From positions 1,673,559 to 1,737,558 of the forward strand of contig NZ_LT841358.1 in assembly GCF_900177045.1 (NCBI RefSeq): a DNA stretch of 64,000 nucleotides, in the 5' to 3' direction. This DNA is from Candidatus Nitrosotalea okcheonensis (GTDB lineage Archaea; Thermoproteota; Nitrososphaeria; Nitrososphaerales; Nitrosopumilaceae). Below, piece by piece: positions 45,589 to 53,480 of the stretch (the first letter of the stretch is position 1; each line of letters starts with the position of its first letter). Under the pieces are notes generated by a model. That model did no database searches. It was not told where the DNA came from and saw only the letters and a list, made by a program, of their open reading frames with translations. The translations under genes were made by a program, and so were the position numbers.

Positions 45589-46572
45589 ATGCTCTGTCTT
45601 GGAATAGAAAGTACTGCCCACACATTTTCTTGTGCAATAGTAGAAAGAAAAGGAAAACAAGGAAAAATACTATCTGATGTAAGAAAGATCTACAGACCTC
45701 CAGCGGGAGAGGGAATTCATCCTAGGGAGGCATCACGCCATCATGCGGAGAATTCACCAGAGGTTCTCTCAGAGTGTCTCAAAAAAGCAAATGTGAAGAT
45801 TGATGATATTGACATGATATCATATGCGGCAGGCCCCGGGCTTGGCCCTTGTTTGAGAATTGGTGCAGTTGTAGCCAGGTCTCTATCTGCATATTATGGC
45901 ATCCCGATATATCCAGTAAATCATGCATTGGGTCATATCGAACTAGGAAAAATGCTGACTGGAGCAAAAGACCCGCTTGTACTGCTTGTTTCGGGGGGCC
46001 ACACGATGATCTTGGCATTTCTTTCAAAGAAATGGAGAGTTTTTGGTGAAACACTGGATATTACTGTAGGTCAACTACTTGATCAAATTGGAAGGTATGC
46101 AGGCTTTGCATCGCCTTGCGGTCCTAAGATCGAAGAACTTGCATCACAATCAACAGAGTATGTACCATTACCATATGTTGTAAAAGGAAATGATGTATCA
46201 TTCTCAGGTCTCTTGTCTGCAACAAAAAGAGCGATTCCAAGGGGAATAGAGGCTGCGTGTTTCTCACTGCAGGAAACTGCGTTCTCTATGATGGGAGAAG
46301 CCACGGAAAGAGCACTCTCATTTACGGGAAAAAAAGAACTCTTGGTTGTTGGCGGGGTTGCTGCAAACAAGAGATTGTCCAACATACTTTCAAGCATATG
46401 TGCAAGACATGATTGCAAGTTTTTTGTAGCGCCAAAAGAATATTCTGGGGATTGCGGTTCGCAAATATCTTGGATAGGACTGTTGGAATCCTCAAAGAAA
46501 CCTGGAATAACTATAGAAGATACTTTTGTAAAACAATCGTGGCGTCTAGATACTGTTGAAATTCTTTACTAG
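45589..46572 (+). CDS. kae1: KEOPS tRNA N6-threonylcarbamoyladenosine transferase Kae1
   Basis: A 327-residue ASKHA-fold protein. It has GIESTAHTFS, a metal-binding HPREASRHHAEN and AGPGLGPCLRIGAVVARSLS, and VSGGHTM. These are the signature of Kae1/TsaD. With Bud32 it makes t6A37 in ANN-decoding tRNAs. The distance to bud32 is interrupted by a convergent small gene. The stop overlaps that gene by 4 bp. Confidence 0.95.
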   Translation: MLCLGIESTAHTFSCAIVERKGKQGKILSDVRKIYRPPAGEGIHPREASRHHAENSPEVLSECLKKANVKIDDIDMISYAAGPGLGPCLRIGAVVARSLSAYYGIPIYPVNHALGHIELGKMLTGAKDPLVLLVSGGHTMILAFLSKKWRVFGETLDITVGQLLDQIGRYAGFASPCGPKIEELASQSTEYVPLPYVVKGNDVSFSGLLSATKRAIPRGIEAACFSLQETAFSMMGEATERALSFTGKKELLVVGGVAANKRLSNILSSICARHDCKFFVAPKEYSGDCGSQISWIGLLESSKKPGITIEDTFVKQSWRLDTVEILY

Positions 46573-46892
46573 GGAGAGTACTTGGAAATAGCTTCCTTTA
46601 CATCCTTTTCCCACTTGCCTGTGTTGTACACTCCAAACTTGTAGGTTTTTTCACTTTCGTCTGTCTTTACCTTTATTCTCACTTTTTTTATTAGCCGACC
46701 TTCTTTTGCTACCTCTGTTATCTGATTTAGGTTAGCTTCAAGAACTGTTTGCCCAAACTTCTTTGAGAAATCAATTATTCTCCCTGATGTCTTGTCAAAG
46801 GCAATCCTCTTGTTTGTCAGTGTGAGAATGCCAGGACCTAACGAGTCTTCGGAGCAATCTTCTTGCGTTATCCGCTTCTCGTCTGATTCCAT
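46569..46892 (-). CDS. PH/GRAM-like domain protein, antisense within the KEOPS gene pair
   Basis: A 107-residue protein with the pattern of bacterial PH/GRAM domains: GILTLTNKRIAFDKTSG followed by hydrophobic strands and the C-terminal amphipathic helix TGKWEKDVKEAISKYS. Such domains bind lipids or proteins. It sits on the minus strand between kae1 and bud32 and overlaps kae1 by 4 bp. No transmembrane segment. Function unknown. Confidence 0.7.
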   Translation of the reverse strand: MESDEKRITQEDCSEDSLGPGILTLTNKRIAFDKTSGRIIDFSKKFGQTVLEANLNQITEVAKEGRLIKKVRIKVKTDESEKTYKFGVYNTGKWEKDVKEAISKYSP

Positions 46893-46986
46893 GACACTTG
46901 TCTTGTATCCTGTGTTATAATTGTATATTTAGAAAATTATTATTTCAAAAAACTAATTCTATGACACCATAATTGTAACTTAAATT

Positions 46987-47631
46987 ATGCAAAGACTTTT
47001 TGATCTCTCATTGAAACTTGTCAAAAAAGGTGCAGAGGCAGACATCTATCTTACATCTTGGAATGGTCATGATTCTATTTTAAAAATCAGAAAAAAGAAA
47101 GATTACCGGGTTCATTCACTTGATACACGCATACGGACTCTGAGAACAATAAGGGAAGCAAAAATGATCTCAGAAGCCAAGTCCTTTGGAGTGACTACCC
47201 CCCTTGTTTATTTTGTAGATGAGAAAAAATGTGAGATATACCTCCAATTCATACAAGGTAAACTAGTTAGAGACCTACCTGCCAAACAAATTGTAAAAAC
47301 ATGTAAGGAAATAGGAAAACTAGTTGGAATTCTTCACAAGAACGGCATAATGCATGGAGATTTGACCACATCAAACTTTATTCTCTCTCCCAGGGGACTT
47401 GTAATACTTGACTTTGGACTTTCACAAAAAACTGACAAGGTCGATGATTATGCAATTGATCTTCGTTTATTCAAGGAAGTTCTAAACAGCGCACATGCTC
47501 AAATTGTAGATGATGCGTGGATATCATTTACACTGGGATACCAAGAGATACTGGGAAGCCTTTTCACAGACAAGGTCATCAATCAAGTTTTAGTAATAGA
47601 AAAAAGGGGCAGGTATGCAAATGTTGTCTGA
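46987..47631 (+). CDS. bud32: KEOPS atypical kinase Bud32
   Basis: A 214-residue kinase/ATPase. KGAEADIY starts the fold, ILKIRKKKDYRVHSLD includes the catalytic lysine, NGIMHGDLTTSN has the catalytic Asp and ILDFGLSQ the metal-binding DFG. It is the Kae1 partner in KEOPS. The downstream ITPase ATG at 47615 overlaps its end by 17 bp. The gene is separated from kae1 by about 415 bp that holds a minus-strand gene. Confidence 0.95.
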   Translation: MQRLFDLSLKLVKKGAEADIYLTSWNGHDSILKIRKKKDYRVHSLDTRIRTLRTIREAKMISEAKSFGVTTPLVYFVDEKKCEIYLQFIQGKLVRDLPAKQIVKTCKEIGKLVGILHKNGIMHGDLTTSNFILSPRGLVILDFGLSQKTDKVDDYAIDLRLFKEVLNSAHAQIVDDAWISFTLGYQEILGSLFTDKVINQVLVIEKRGRYANVV

Positions 47632-48184
47632 CATATTTTTTGCAAGTTCAAACAAAAACAAGTTTGAAGAGGCAAAAGACATTGCATCAGAATTCGGCCT
47701 AAAACTGAAATTTTTAAAATACACTCTCCAAGAAATTCAGGCAGATACTTTGGAAGAAATTGCAACACACAAGGCCATGCAAGCATTTTCTATCTGTTCA
47801 AGGCCCGTGATTGTTGAAGATGCAGGTCTCTTTATAAAATCATTAAATGGATTCCCAGGACCATATTCATCATTTGTATTTGATACTATTGGCAACAAAG
47901 GGATTCTAAGGCTTGTGCCCATGAAACGTGATGCAATATTTAGATCAGTTATTGCGTACTGTGAAAAACATGGTAATGTACATTTGTTCAGTGCTGGTGT
48001 GAATGGAGTAATATCAAAAAAAGAGCAGGGTAAACGATGGGGTTTTGATCCTATTTTTATCCCATCGGGGGAAAATAAAACATATTCTCAACTTGCAGAA
48101 AAAAACAAAATCTCTCATAGGTATCTGGCATTGAAAAATTTTTCTAATTGGTATCTGAGTAAGAAGAAATCCAGCGATCCATGA
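47615..48184 (+). CDS. XTP/dITP diphosphatase (Ham1/RdgB family)
   Basis: A 189-residue nucleotide sanitising enzyme, with ASSNKNKFEEAKDIASEFG (SxNxxK substrate-binding) and VIVEDAGLFI with the catalytic Asp, plus GWG-like KRWGFDPIF. It hydrolyses ITP/XTP to the monophosphate. The start overlaps bud32 by 17 bp (ATG 47615 or 47621). Its 3' end overlaps the convergent Taw1-like gene by 41 bp. Confidence 0.92.
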   Translation: MQMLSDIFFASSNKNKFEEAKDIASEFGLKLKFLKYTLQEIQADTLEEIATHKAMQAFSICSRPVIVEDAGLFIKSLNGFPGPYSSFVFDTIGNKGILRLVPMKRDAIFRSVIAYCEKHGNVHLFSAGVNGVISKKEQGKRWGFDPIFIPSGENKTYSQLAEKNKISHRYLALKNFSNWYLSKKKSSDP

Positions 48185-49172
48185 ATCGTTTTTGATTTTG
48201 GAGAACAACAATTCTTGACATGTCGCTTTCATCCATGACTGAATAGATCTCACTCTGTTTTGCAAGCTCGTTTGCAAAATATCTTATTTCGGACATATCT
48301 GGAGAGTTTGAATATTCCAGTCTGTTAGTTGATCTTCCCACATGCATGTACGATTTTATTTCTATAAAGTGTGCCCCGGAACGCGTTACCATGTCTACAT
48401 ATTCTGGAATCAACTTTTCATCGGCATTATAGCCTTTGATTAACGTGAACCGCAGTACAGTTCTTGTATCAAGTTCTGCAAGCATTTCAAGACTTGTGTT
48501 CCATCTCTCCCATGCGTCTTTGTACTTGGGTCTGTTTACAAGTGTGAATATCTCGGAGTTTGGGGCATTTGTTGAGAGGTATAACTGTGTTGGCAACGCA
48601 TCCTCGTCCCTTAGCCTTTCTAGCATTTCAGGTTCCTGACCATTGGTTACAAGGAAAATTGACTTTGTATTTTGTAGATTCTTTAGATATTTTATTAGAT
48701 CTGGTAATTGGGGATACATTGTAGGCTCGCCTGATAATGAGATTGCATAATGGCTGGGAAGAAGTGATTCGTCAAGTTTCTCTTTGTTACTTTTTGGGTC
48801 TCCATAGTGGCCCATGATCAACTTTCTCCGCTCTTCCATCAAGTTAACCATGATGACCTCTGGGGGTGCAACTTTTTCTACTGGCATTTTTAGAGCGCTG
48901 TAAAACTCCATTGGTCTCCAGCAGTATACGCATCTATTTTCACAAAACATTCCAGCTGGTGAAAATTCCATGCATCTGTGAGTCGAAATGCCATAGAACT
49001 TGTGTTTGTAACACTGGCCGTCATCTTTGAATGATTTTTTTGTCCAGTGGCATAGCTCTACAGTTGCATGATCTGCAATTCCATATTTTGCTTTTTTTAA
49101 TTGATCTAAAATTAATGGTTTGATCTGAATGAACTCGTCCTCAACTTTAACAGTTTCCCCAGAACAACTCAT
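48144..49172 (-). CDS. taw1: tRNA 4-demethylwyosine synthase (Taw1)
   Basis: Radical SAM enzyme of 342 residues. The SAM cluster motif is C77-ENR-C81-VY-C84 (CxxxCxxC). A second cluster uses C41, C54 and C67, spaced 13 and 13 as in Methanocaldococcus TYW1. Basic residues and SLSGEPTMYPQLPDLI follow. It condenses N1-methylguanosine-37 of tRNA-Phe with pyruvate. No flavodoxin domain, as expected for archaea. Overlaps the ITPase gene by 41 bp tail-to-tail. Confidence 0.93.
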   Translation of the reverse strand: MSCSGETVKVEDEFIQIKPLILDQLKKAKYGIADHATVELCHWTKKSFKDDGQCYKHKFYGISTHRCMEFSPAGMFCENRCVYCWRPMEFYSALKMPVEKVAPPEVIMVNLMEERRKLIMGHYGDPKSNKEKLDESLLPSHYAISLSGEPTMYPQLPDLIKYLKNLQNTKSIFLVTNGQEPEMLERLRDEDALPTQLYLSTNAPNSEIFTLVNRPKYKDAWERWNTSLEMLAELDTRTVLRFTLIKGYNADEKLIPEYVDMVTRSGAHFIEIKSYMHVGRSTNRLEYSNSPDMSEIRYFANELAKQSEIYSVMDESDMSRIVVLQNQKRFMDRWISSYSDTN

Positions 49173-49213
49173 GACTAGGTTTTTGCACTGGTTTTAAATA
49201 AATCTAGGGTGAC

Positions 49214-49342
49214 CTATTTCAAAAATGACACGCATGGAGCATTTTCCATTGGAACACAGAGAACTGTTCCTAGATATAGCATGGCATAAAAGACCACTCC
49301 TGCAGCGATTCCCATAGAAACCCACCACATTCTTATCTTCAT
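49214..49342 (-). CDS. Small single-TM membrane protein, 42 aa
   Basis: Short ORF on the minus strand, ATG at 49342, TAG at 49214. It encodes MKIRMWWVSMGIAAGVVFYA followed by MLYLGTVLCVPMENAPC, that is one hydrophobic helix with two Cys at the outer side. No homologue is recognised. It lies 41 bp upstream of taw1 on the same strand and could be cotranscribed. The Lys-Arg start and helix give it good coding character. Confidence 0.6.
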   Translation of the reverse strand: MKIRMWWVSMGIAAGVVFYAMLYLGTVLCVPMENAPCVSFLK

Positions 49343-49496
49343 ATTTTCGATTAGTTTTTCTGTTGCTAATAAACCTAACCTTGATTTTCAGAAAATAATT
49401 GGTAAAATGTTACAACCTGATCTAAAGATTTACTGGATTGTAACACTGGATCATTTCACAAAACTATCTTATATGACATGTTGATAACCTTACTAC

Positions 49497-50549
49497 ATGA
49501 ATGCTGCAAGAATAGTAAAAGTAAAAGAACCACTTGAAATCCAGTCTCTTGAAACTCCAAAACCTCGCGGTTCCCAAGTTCTCATTAAAGTAGAATCAGC
49601 CGGCGTATGTCACAGTGACATACACCTGTGGGATGGCGGATATGAGGGTCCTGCCGGTTCATTCATGAAAACAACTGATAGGGGTGTAAAGTATCCATTG
49701 ACTCCTGGACATGAGGTAGCTGGAATAGTGGAGAGTATGGGTGAGGATGTAGAAGGATTTGTAAAGAATGAAAAAGTTTTGGTGTTTCCTTGGATAGGAG
49801 AAGGTCTGTGTCCAGCTTGCAGAGTTGGCGAGGAAAACCTTTGTGACAAGCCTAGATCCTTGGGTGTTTACAATGATGGCGGTTATGCCGAATATGTTCT
49901 TGTTCCACATTACAGATATCTGGCAAAAATAAATGACATGGATACAGATGTATGTGCTCCTCTGTCTTGTTCTGCTCTTACTGCTTATGGTGCAATCAAG
50001 ACTGCTAAATTAAACCCTGGTGATAATGTGGTAGTTGTAGGTGCTGGAGGTCTTGGATTGATGGGTATACAGTTGGCCAAAGCCATCAGCGGCGCAAGAA
50101 TAATTTCATTAGATGTTAATGATGATAAATTAAAAATTGCAAAACAAAGCGGAGCAGACTTTACTATCAATTCCGCCAAGGAAGATCCTGTAAAAGCCAT
50201 AATGGAATTAACAGGCAACTTGGGAGCTGATGCTGTAATTGATTTTGTTAATGCTACAAAATCAGTAGAAACTGATATGCAGATACTCAGGCGTAGAGCA
50301 CGTGTTGTTCTTGTAGGACTCTTTGGTGGCTCTCTACAACTAAATCTTGTAACAATGCCTACTAGGGCATACAAGCTCATGGGTTCATACACCGGTTCTA
50401 TGACTGATATGATAGAATTGATTTCGCTTGCTCGCAGAGAAATAATAAAGCCTGTGATCTCAAACAGATTCAAACTCAACCAAGCTACGGAAGCGCTAAC
50501 GATGCTCAAAGAAGGAAAGATAATCGGCAGGGGAATTATTAATCCATAA
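49497..50549 (+). CDS. Zinc-dependent medium-chain alcohol dehydrogenase
   Basis: A 350-residue MDR enzyme. Catalytic zinc residues C38 (AGVCHSD) and H72-E73 (PGHEVAG) are present, and NAD binding GAGGLGLMG follows. The structural zinc site is E102-x2-C105-x2-C108-x7-C116, with Glu in place of the first Cys as in the Sulfolobus solfataricus enzyme. It oxidises alcohols or reduces aldehydes. In AOA such enzymes are candidates for the semialdehyde reductase steps of the 3-hydroxypropionate/4-hydroxybutyrate cycle; I cannot assign this one. A mobile element begins 7 bp after the stop. Confidence 0.9.
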   Translation: MNAARIVKVKEPLEIQSLETPKPRGSQVLIKVESAGVCHSDIHLWDGGYEGPAGSFMKTTDRGVKYPLTPGHEVAGIVESMGEDVEGFVKNEKVLVFPWIGEGLCPACRVGEENLCDKPRSLGVYNDGGYAEYVLVPHYRYLAKINDMDTDVCAPLSCSALTAYGAIKTAKLNPGDNVVVVGAGGLGLMGIQLAKAISGARIISLDVNDDKLKIAKQSGADFTINSAKEDPVKAIMELTGNLGADAVIDFVNATKSVETDMQILRRRARVVLVGLFGGSLQLNLVTMPTRAYKLMGSYTGSMTDMIELISLARREIIKPVISNRFKLNQATEALTMLKEGKIIGRGIINP

Positions 50550-50564
50550 ACTCTCTGATTGTAA

Positions 50565-50582
50565 GGTTCTGTCGGGTTGTCG
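50565..50582 (+). repeat. Left terminal inverted repeat
   Basis: GGTTCTGTCGGGTTGTCG. It is the perfect inverse of the right repeat and is flanked outward by the GATTGTAA duplication. Confidence 0.9.
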
Positions 50583-50602
50583 GGCGATAAATAATTTGGA
50601 CA

Positions 50603-51751
50603 TCATTTCTTCCCTACAATCAACTTGCTTCCATCGACTCGCAGGATTAGTGGCGTGTCCACGTTCCCGTTCACCGCTTCAATTGGAAACCCTCGAGGAT
50701 GGCAAAACCTACTCCACCCCTTGTAAGCAATATTCATGGATGCAATTACATCCCTGTCCATCGTTCTCTTACAATTAATGCACAACAATTTTCTTCGTTG
50801 AAACTTGTCCTCTTGGAGTCTATCTCCGCATATTGGACAGAGTTGGCTTGTGCGTTTAGGATCTATGAATTCAACAGGAATCCTTTCCCATTCTGCCTTG
50901 TATGCAATCTGCCTTTGCAGTTCATAGAACTACCATGAGTTTAATTTTCTGCGATACTTGTTTCCCTGACCGTTTCCCTTTCTGTATAACTTCCTGATTC
51001 CTTTCAAATCTTCCATAACTATGATTGATTTTGATTCTACGGCTCTTTGTACGATGTCCTTTGATATTTTGTGTAAATGCTGTTGTATTCTCCTGCTTTT
51101 GCGATTACCTAATCTTTGTTGGTATGATTTCTTCACTCTTACATCAAGTCTCTTGAAAGATGATATCACATGAGATGTGTTTTCTTTTATTGATAGTAAC
51201 TTGTTGGTCTTGTACATTATTGATTTTTCTCCATCAAACGTTGTGATGTTTCTGAGGTTTCTGTCTATACCAATAACGTTTTGTGGAATGATTTGCTCAA
51301 TAGTTTTTCTTACTGAGATTGAGATAGAGTTTGGTGTTATCGTGAATGAACGTGGTTCTACATTTTCTAGTTGTGATATTGTATGATTGTTTAGTTTGAC
51401 CAAAAACTTGTCGCCATGGTACATTGGAATTGACAGCAATGCACCAATTATCTTGAAACCATAGCAAGAAACTAGATATGGTTTTGATACATATGGAGAT
51501 TTTGAAGTTCTTCCCTTCTTGATGTCTTTTTTCATCAATGCCAACCTTCCAGATGCCTGAGATATTGCAGTTAACTTGTAATATGATAGTATTTTGTAAT
51601 TGCTCAGTTCCTTGTATGATAACATTGATAGTCTTTTCATGGTTGAACAATTGTTTGCTATTCCAATTCTGATACAATCATTTACCATTTGCCTGAATGT
51701 TTCCATCATGTACAAAAGTTCATGTGGTGATTGGTATGTTGTTTTATACAT
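50603..51751 (-). pseudogene. tnpB: TnpB (IS200/IS605 OrfB-type nuclease) with one in-frame amber codon
   Basis: A single frame of 383 codons interrupted only by TAG at 50930-50932. It falls within KLNSW-TAG-FYELQRQI, where TnpB usually has one residue. RuvC-like acidic residues are kept: D in GIDRNLRNI, E in IVMEDLKGI and D in MDRDVIASMNIA. The zinc ribbon is also complete, with CPICG and CINC. TnpB is a guide-RNA-directed DNA nuclease, and its 3' end normally overlaps the guide RNA. Apart from the amber codon it looks intact, so it died recently or is read through at low level. The 273-codon 5' part is longer than a minimal N-terminus but lacks the C-terminal zinc ribbon and final Asp. Confidence 0.88.
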
Positions 51752-51812
51752 TTGGTTGCCAATGATGTCCTACATAGTTGTTTTTGACGGTATTTATCGT
51801 TTGTATGTCACT

Positions 51813-51830
51813 CGACAACCCGACAGAACC
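51813..51830 (-). repeat. Right terminal inverted repeat
   Basis: CGACAACCCGACAGAACC, the exact reverse complement of the left repeat, followed by GATTGTAA. The tnpB start lies about 60 bp inside. Confidence 0.9.
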
Positions 51831-51924
51831 GATTGTAACAAAAAGTAATACAGGCACACTAAAAGTTGGCATTTGTCCAGTTGAGTTAAGATTAATACTG
51901 GATTGCAAAAGATTTTCTTCATGT

Positions 51925-51997
51925 GGCCCTTGTAGTACAGTGGCGAGTATAGGGGACTGTGGATCCCCGGACAGGGGTTCGATTCCCCTCAAGGGCC
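51925..51997 (+). tRNA. tRNA-His(GTG)
   Basis: Plus-strand cloverleaf. The extra G-1 is encoded and faces C73. Acceptor G1-CCCTTG against CAAGGGC, anticodon arm GGGGA-CTGTGGA-TCCCC (anticodon GTG) and T arm AGGGG-TTCGATT-CCCCT. CCA is not encoded. The 3' end overlaps a sequence TCAAGGGCCC repeated at 52669-52678. Confidence 0.95.
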
Positions 51998-51998
51998 C
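51989..51998 (+). repeat. Putative attL at the tRNA-His 3' end
   Basis: TCAAGGGCCC, covering the acceptor 3' strand and the next base. A second copy lies at 52669-52678. tRNA 3' ends are common integration sites for mobile DNA. The repeat is only 10 bp, so chance cannot be excluded. Confidence 0.45.
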
Positions 51999-52167
51999 TC
52001 CTCACCTTTTAGTTTAATTCCCTTACTCCCCGTCTTTATGGTGTGAATGGCCAAGGAATTGTAGGAAGATAGCTTCGGAGAAATCAAAATGTTCCACTAA
52101 TATCGAACTTTTGTAGTGGACTCGCGGGGAAAGCTTTTTGCCTTGGAGCTCGTAGATAGTTGAAATA

Positions 52168-52608
52168 ATGAATGAGCAATTTCAGGATGGGTTAAGACAA
52201 TTATTGGTTGAAATCGGCGCGGCAGCAGGAACTGTGCATATGTGCGAGGGTCAAGGTCTACGTCTTGCAGCTGCGATAAATATCCCTGATGCGGTAAAGG
52301 AAGCTATGAACTGGATTCCGTCCGGGAAAGGGATGGCCGGTTTGGCGTTAGAGCAAGGAAAACCGATAAAGACCTGCAATCTCAAAGACGACCGTTCCGG
52401 TAACGTGCGTCCCGGAGCAAGAGCGGTGGATGCAAAGGCGGCAGTTGCCATTCCGATCAGAGATCATGATGATGCAATCGTGGCTGTTTTGGGGGTGGCC
52501 TTTGCTGACGAAAGGGAGATTGGCGACAGCGAACTGCAGGAACTGGAAAATCGAGCTGAAGAATTATTGCCACATTTGAAAAGTAAAAGTCACGAGGATA
52601 AATCATGA
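52168..52608 (+). CDS. GAF-domain protein, probably acquired
   Basis: A 146-residue single-domain GAF protein, with AAGTVHMCEGQGLRLAAAINI, WIPSGKGMAGLALEQGKPIK and AAVAIPIRDHDDAIVAVLGV. The Cys in HMCEG and the V(A)IPI strand are typical of small-molecule or redox-sensing GAF domains. Its GC content is visibly higher than neighbours (CGG/GCG-rich codons such as ATCGGCGCGGCAGCAGG), which suggests transfer from a bacterium. It lies between tRNA-His and a repeat of the tRNA end. No integrase is present. The ligand is unknown. Confidence 0.82.
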   Translation: MNEQFQDGLRQLLVEIGAAAGTVHMCEGQGLRLAAAINIPDAVKEAMNWIPSGKGMAGLALEQGKPIKTCNLKDDRSGNVRPGARAVDAKAAVAIPIRDHDDAIVAVLGVAFADEREIGDSELQELENRAEELLPHLKSKSHEDKS

Positions 52609-52668
52609 ATTATGACACGTGATTATCTTGCCAAAAGGAGAGGGAATCAAACTATTTGCACTAACCCA

Positions 52669-52678
52669 TCAAGGGCCC
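52669..52678 (+). repeat. Putative attR repeat of the tRNA-His end
   Basis: Second TCAAGGGCCC, 680 bp from the first, flanked by CCCA where the tRNA has CCCC. The two copies bound the foreign-looking GAF gene and about 230 bp of non-coding DNA. Confidence 0.45.
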
Positions 52679-52801
52679 GTCTAATACTTTTTTGACGGAA
52701 ATTATGGCCGAAAATTAAACTAACTGAATAACTCTCCCAACGAGTCTTATTGGATTGGAATTTTAGGTTTTAGACTTATGAGAAGTTCATAGATCGCACG
52801 G

Positions 52802-52951
52802 TCATCTTATGATGACATCATGTCCATAAAATTCATGCAATGAACCGTATCTATTTTTTAATTTTTCAAGATTTTTTTCAGAGAAAAACTTCTCATTGTA
52901 TACTCCAAATGACTTCTTGCATTGATTACAAAATATCTCCCTCAAATCCAT
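52802..52951 (-). CDS. Small CxxC protein, 49 aa
   Basis: ATG at 52951 to TGA at 52802, encoding MDLREIFCNQCKKSFGVYNE, then a basic-hydrophobic tail ending in GHDVIIR. The single CNQC pair resembles half of a zinc finger, as in the 61-residue C2H2 protein at 55584. Likely to bind zinc as a dimer or with another protein. No homologue is named. It follows the UreA-like/ureohydrolase unit on the same strand. Confidence 0.55.
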   Translation of the reverse strand: MDLREIFCNQCKKSFGVYNEKFFSEKNLEKLKNRYGSLHEFYGHDVIIR

Positions 52952-52963
52952 CACCTATTCTTT

Positions 52964-53077
52964 CTATTCATCATCAAAAAGTGTAGCCACATTTGCCTTT
53001 CCAGTTAATCCTGAAATAATTATAATTGCCATTGAAGTCCAGATTTTTTCAAAAATGTTCTTATCTTTGTTTCTCAC
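52964..53077 (-). CDS. Very small protein after the UreA-like gene, 37 aa
   Basis: GTG-start frame overlapping the end of the UreA-like gene by 17 bp. It encodes FEKIWTSMAIIIISGLTGKA, a weak membrane-like stretch, and an acidic end FDDE. The overlap and composition suggest a coupled small gene, but the length is too short for certainty. Confidence 0.3.
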   Translation of the reverse strand: MRNKDKNIFEKIWTSMAIIIISGLTGKANVATLFDDE

Positions 53078-53480
53078 AGGTTATCCCAATGGTTTTAGAA
53101 TCTGTCATTATGTAATTCATAATTGGAATCGGTTTAGTGAATTGAATTATCTTTTTTGGCAAATTATCCACAGTAGTATTGAACGTAATTTGTCTTAAAG
53201 TTTCTGGCACTCCGAACAAGACATTTTCACTTGTCAAAATTTTCGATGAATCATTTATAATCTGTGATTCTGACTTTCTTGACCGAATCTCACTAACAAT
53301 GTATGCGCAAAATACCACTAGAGATTCATGAGTGTTTAACTTTAAATTTCTTGAGAGTTTGTCTTTGACCATTTCTATTACGTTGAGAAAAATTGCTTCG
53401 TCTTCATCTTTGAATTCAAAAAGTTTGGTAGAAGGAGGAATGTCTGGCTCCCCTTCTACCATAACTTCGATTCTAATCAA
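53061..53480 (-). CDS. Urease gamma-subunit-like protein (UreA homologue)
   Basis: A 139-residue protein. From about residue 28 it aligns with urease gamma over its full length. LKLNTHESLVVFCAYIV matches GLKLNYPEAVALI, and ILTSENVLFGVPETL matches VLTRDDVMEGVPEMI; a final TKPIPI matches HNPI. UreA has no active-site residues and needs UreB/UreC. No intact urease genes lie in the window, only remnants of ureC. The gene starts in the ATGA overlap of the preceding ureohydrolase stop (53477-53480), so it is translationally coupled. Possible roles are a subunit or regulator of the ureohydrolase, or a relict. Confidence 0.75.
   Translation of the reverse strand: MIRIEVMVEGEPDIPPSTKLFEFKDEDEAIFLNVIEMVKDKLSRNLKLNTHESLVVFCAYIVSEIRSRKSESQIINDSSKILTSENVLFGVPETLRQITFNTTVDNLPKKIIQFTKPIPIMNYIMTDSKTIGITCEKQR

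Larger units (their letters stand above)
50557..51838 (+). mobile_element. TnpB-carrying element with 18-bp terminal inverted repeats and 8-bp target duplication
   Basis: The core is 50565-51830 (1266 bp) between perfect 18-bp inverted repeats GGTTCTGTCGGGTTGTCG. GATTGTAA is repeated on each side (50557-50564 and 51831-51838), i.e. an 8-bp target duplication. A second shared sequence CGATAAATA lies inside both ends (50585-50593; reverse complement at 51791-51799). Only a tnpB-type gene lies inside; no DDE transposase. IS200/IS605 elements normally lack such inverted repeats and duplications, so a DDE-type transposase acting in trans is likely. The ends resemble those of IS6-like elements by eye only. 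Confidence 0.85.

Noticed and set aside
50930-50932. Pyrrolysine insertion at the amber codon of tnpB
   Set aside because: No pyl genes or signal in view and Thaumarchaeota are not known to use it; a nonsense mutation is simpler.
52679-52801. Gap downstream of the second TCAAGGGCCC copy
   Set aside because: AT-rich with no ORF or structured element that I could support.
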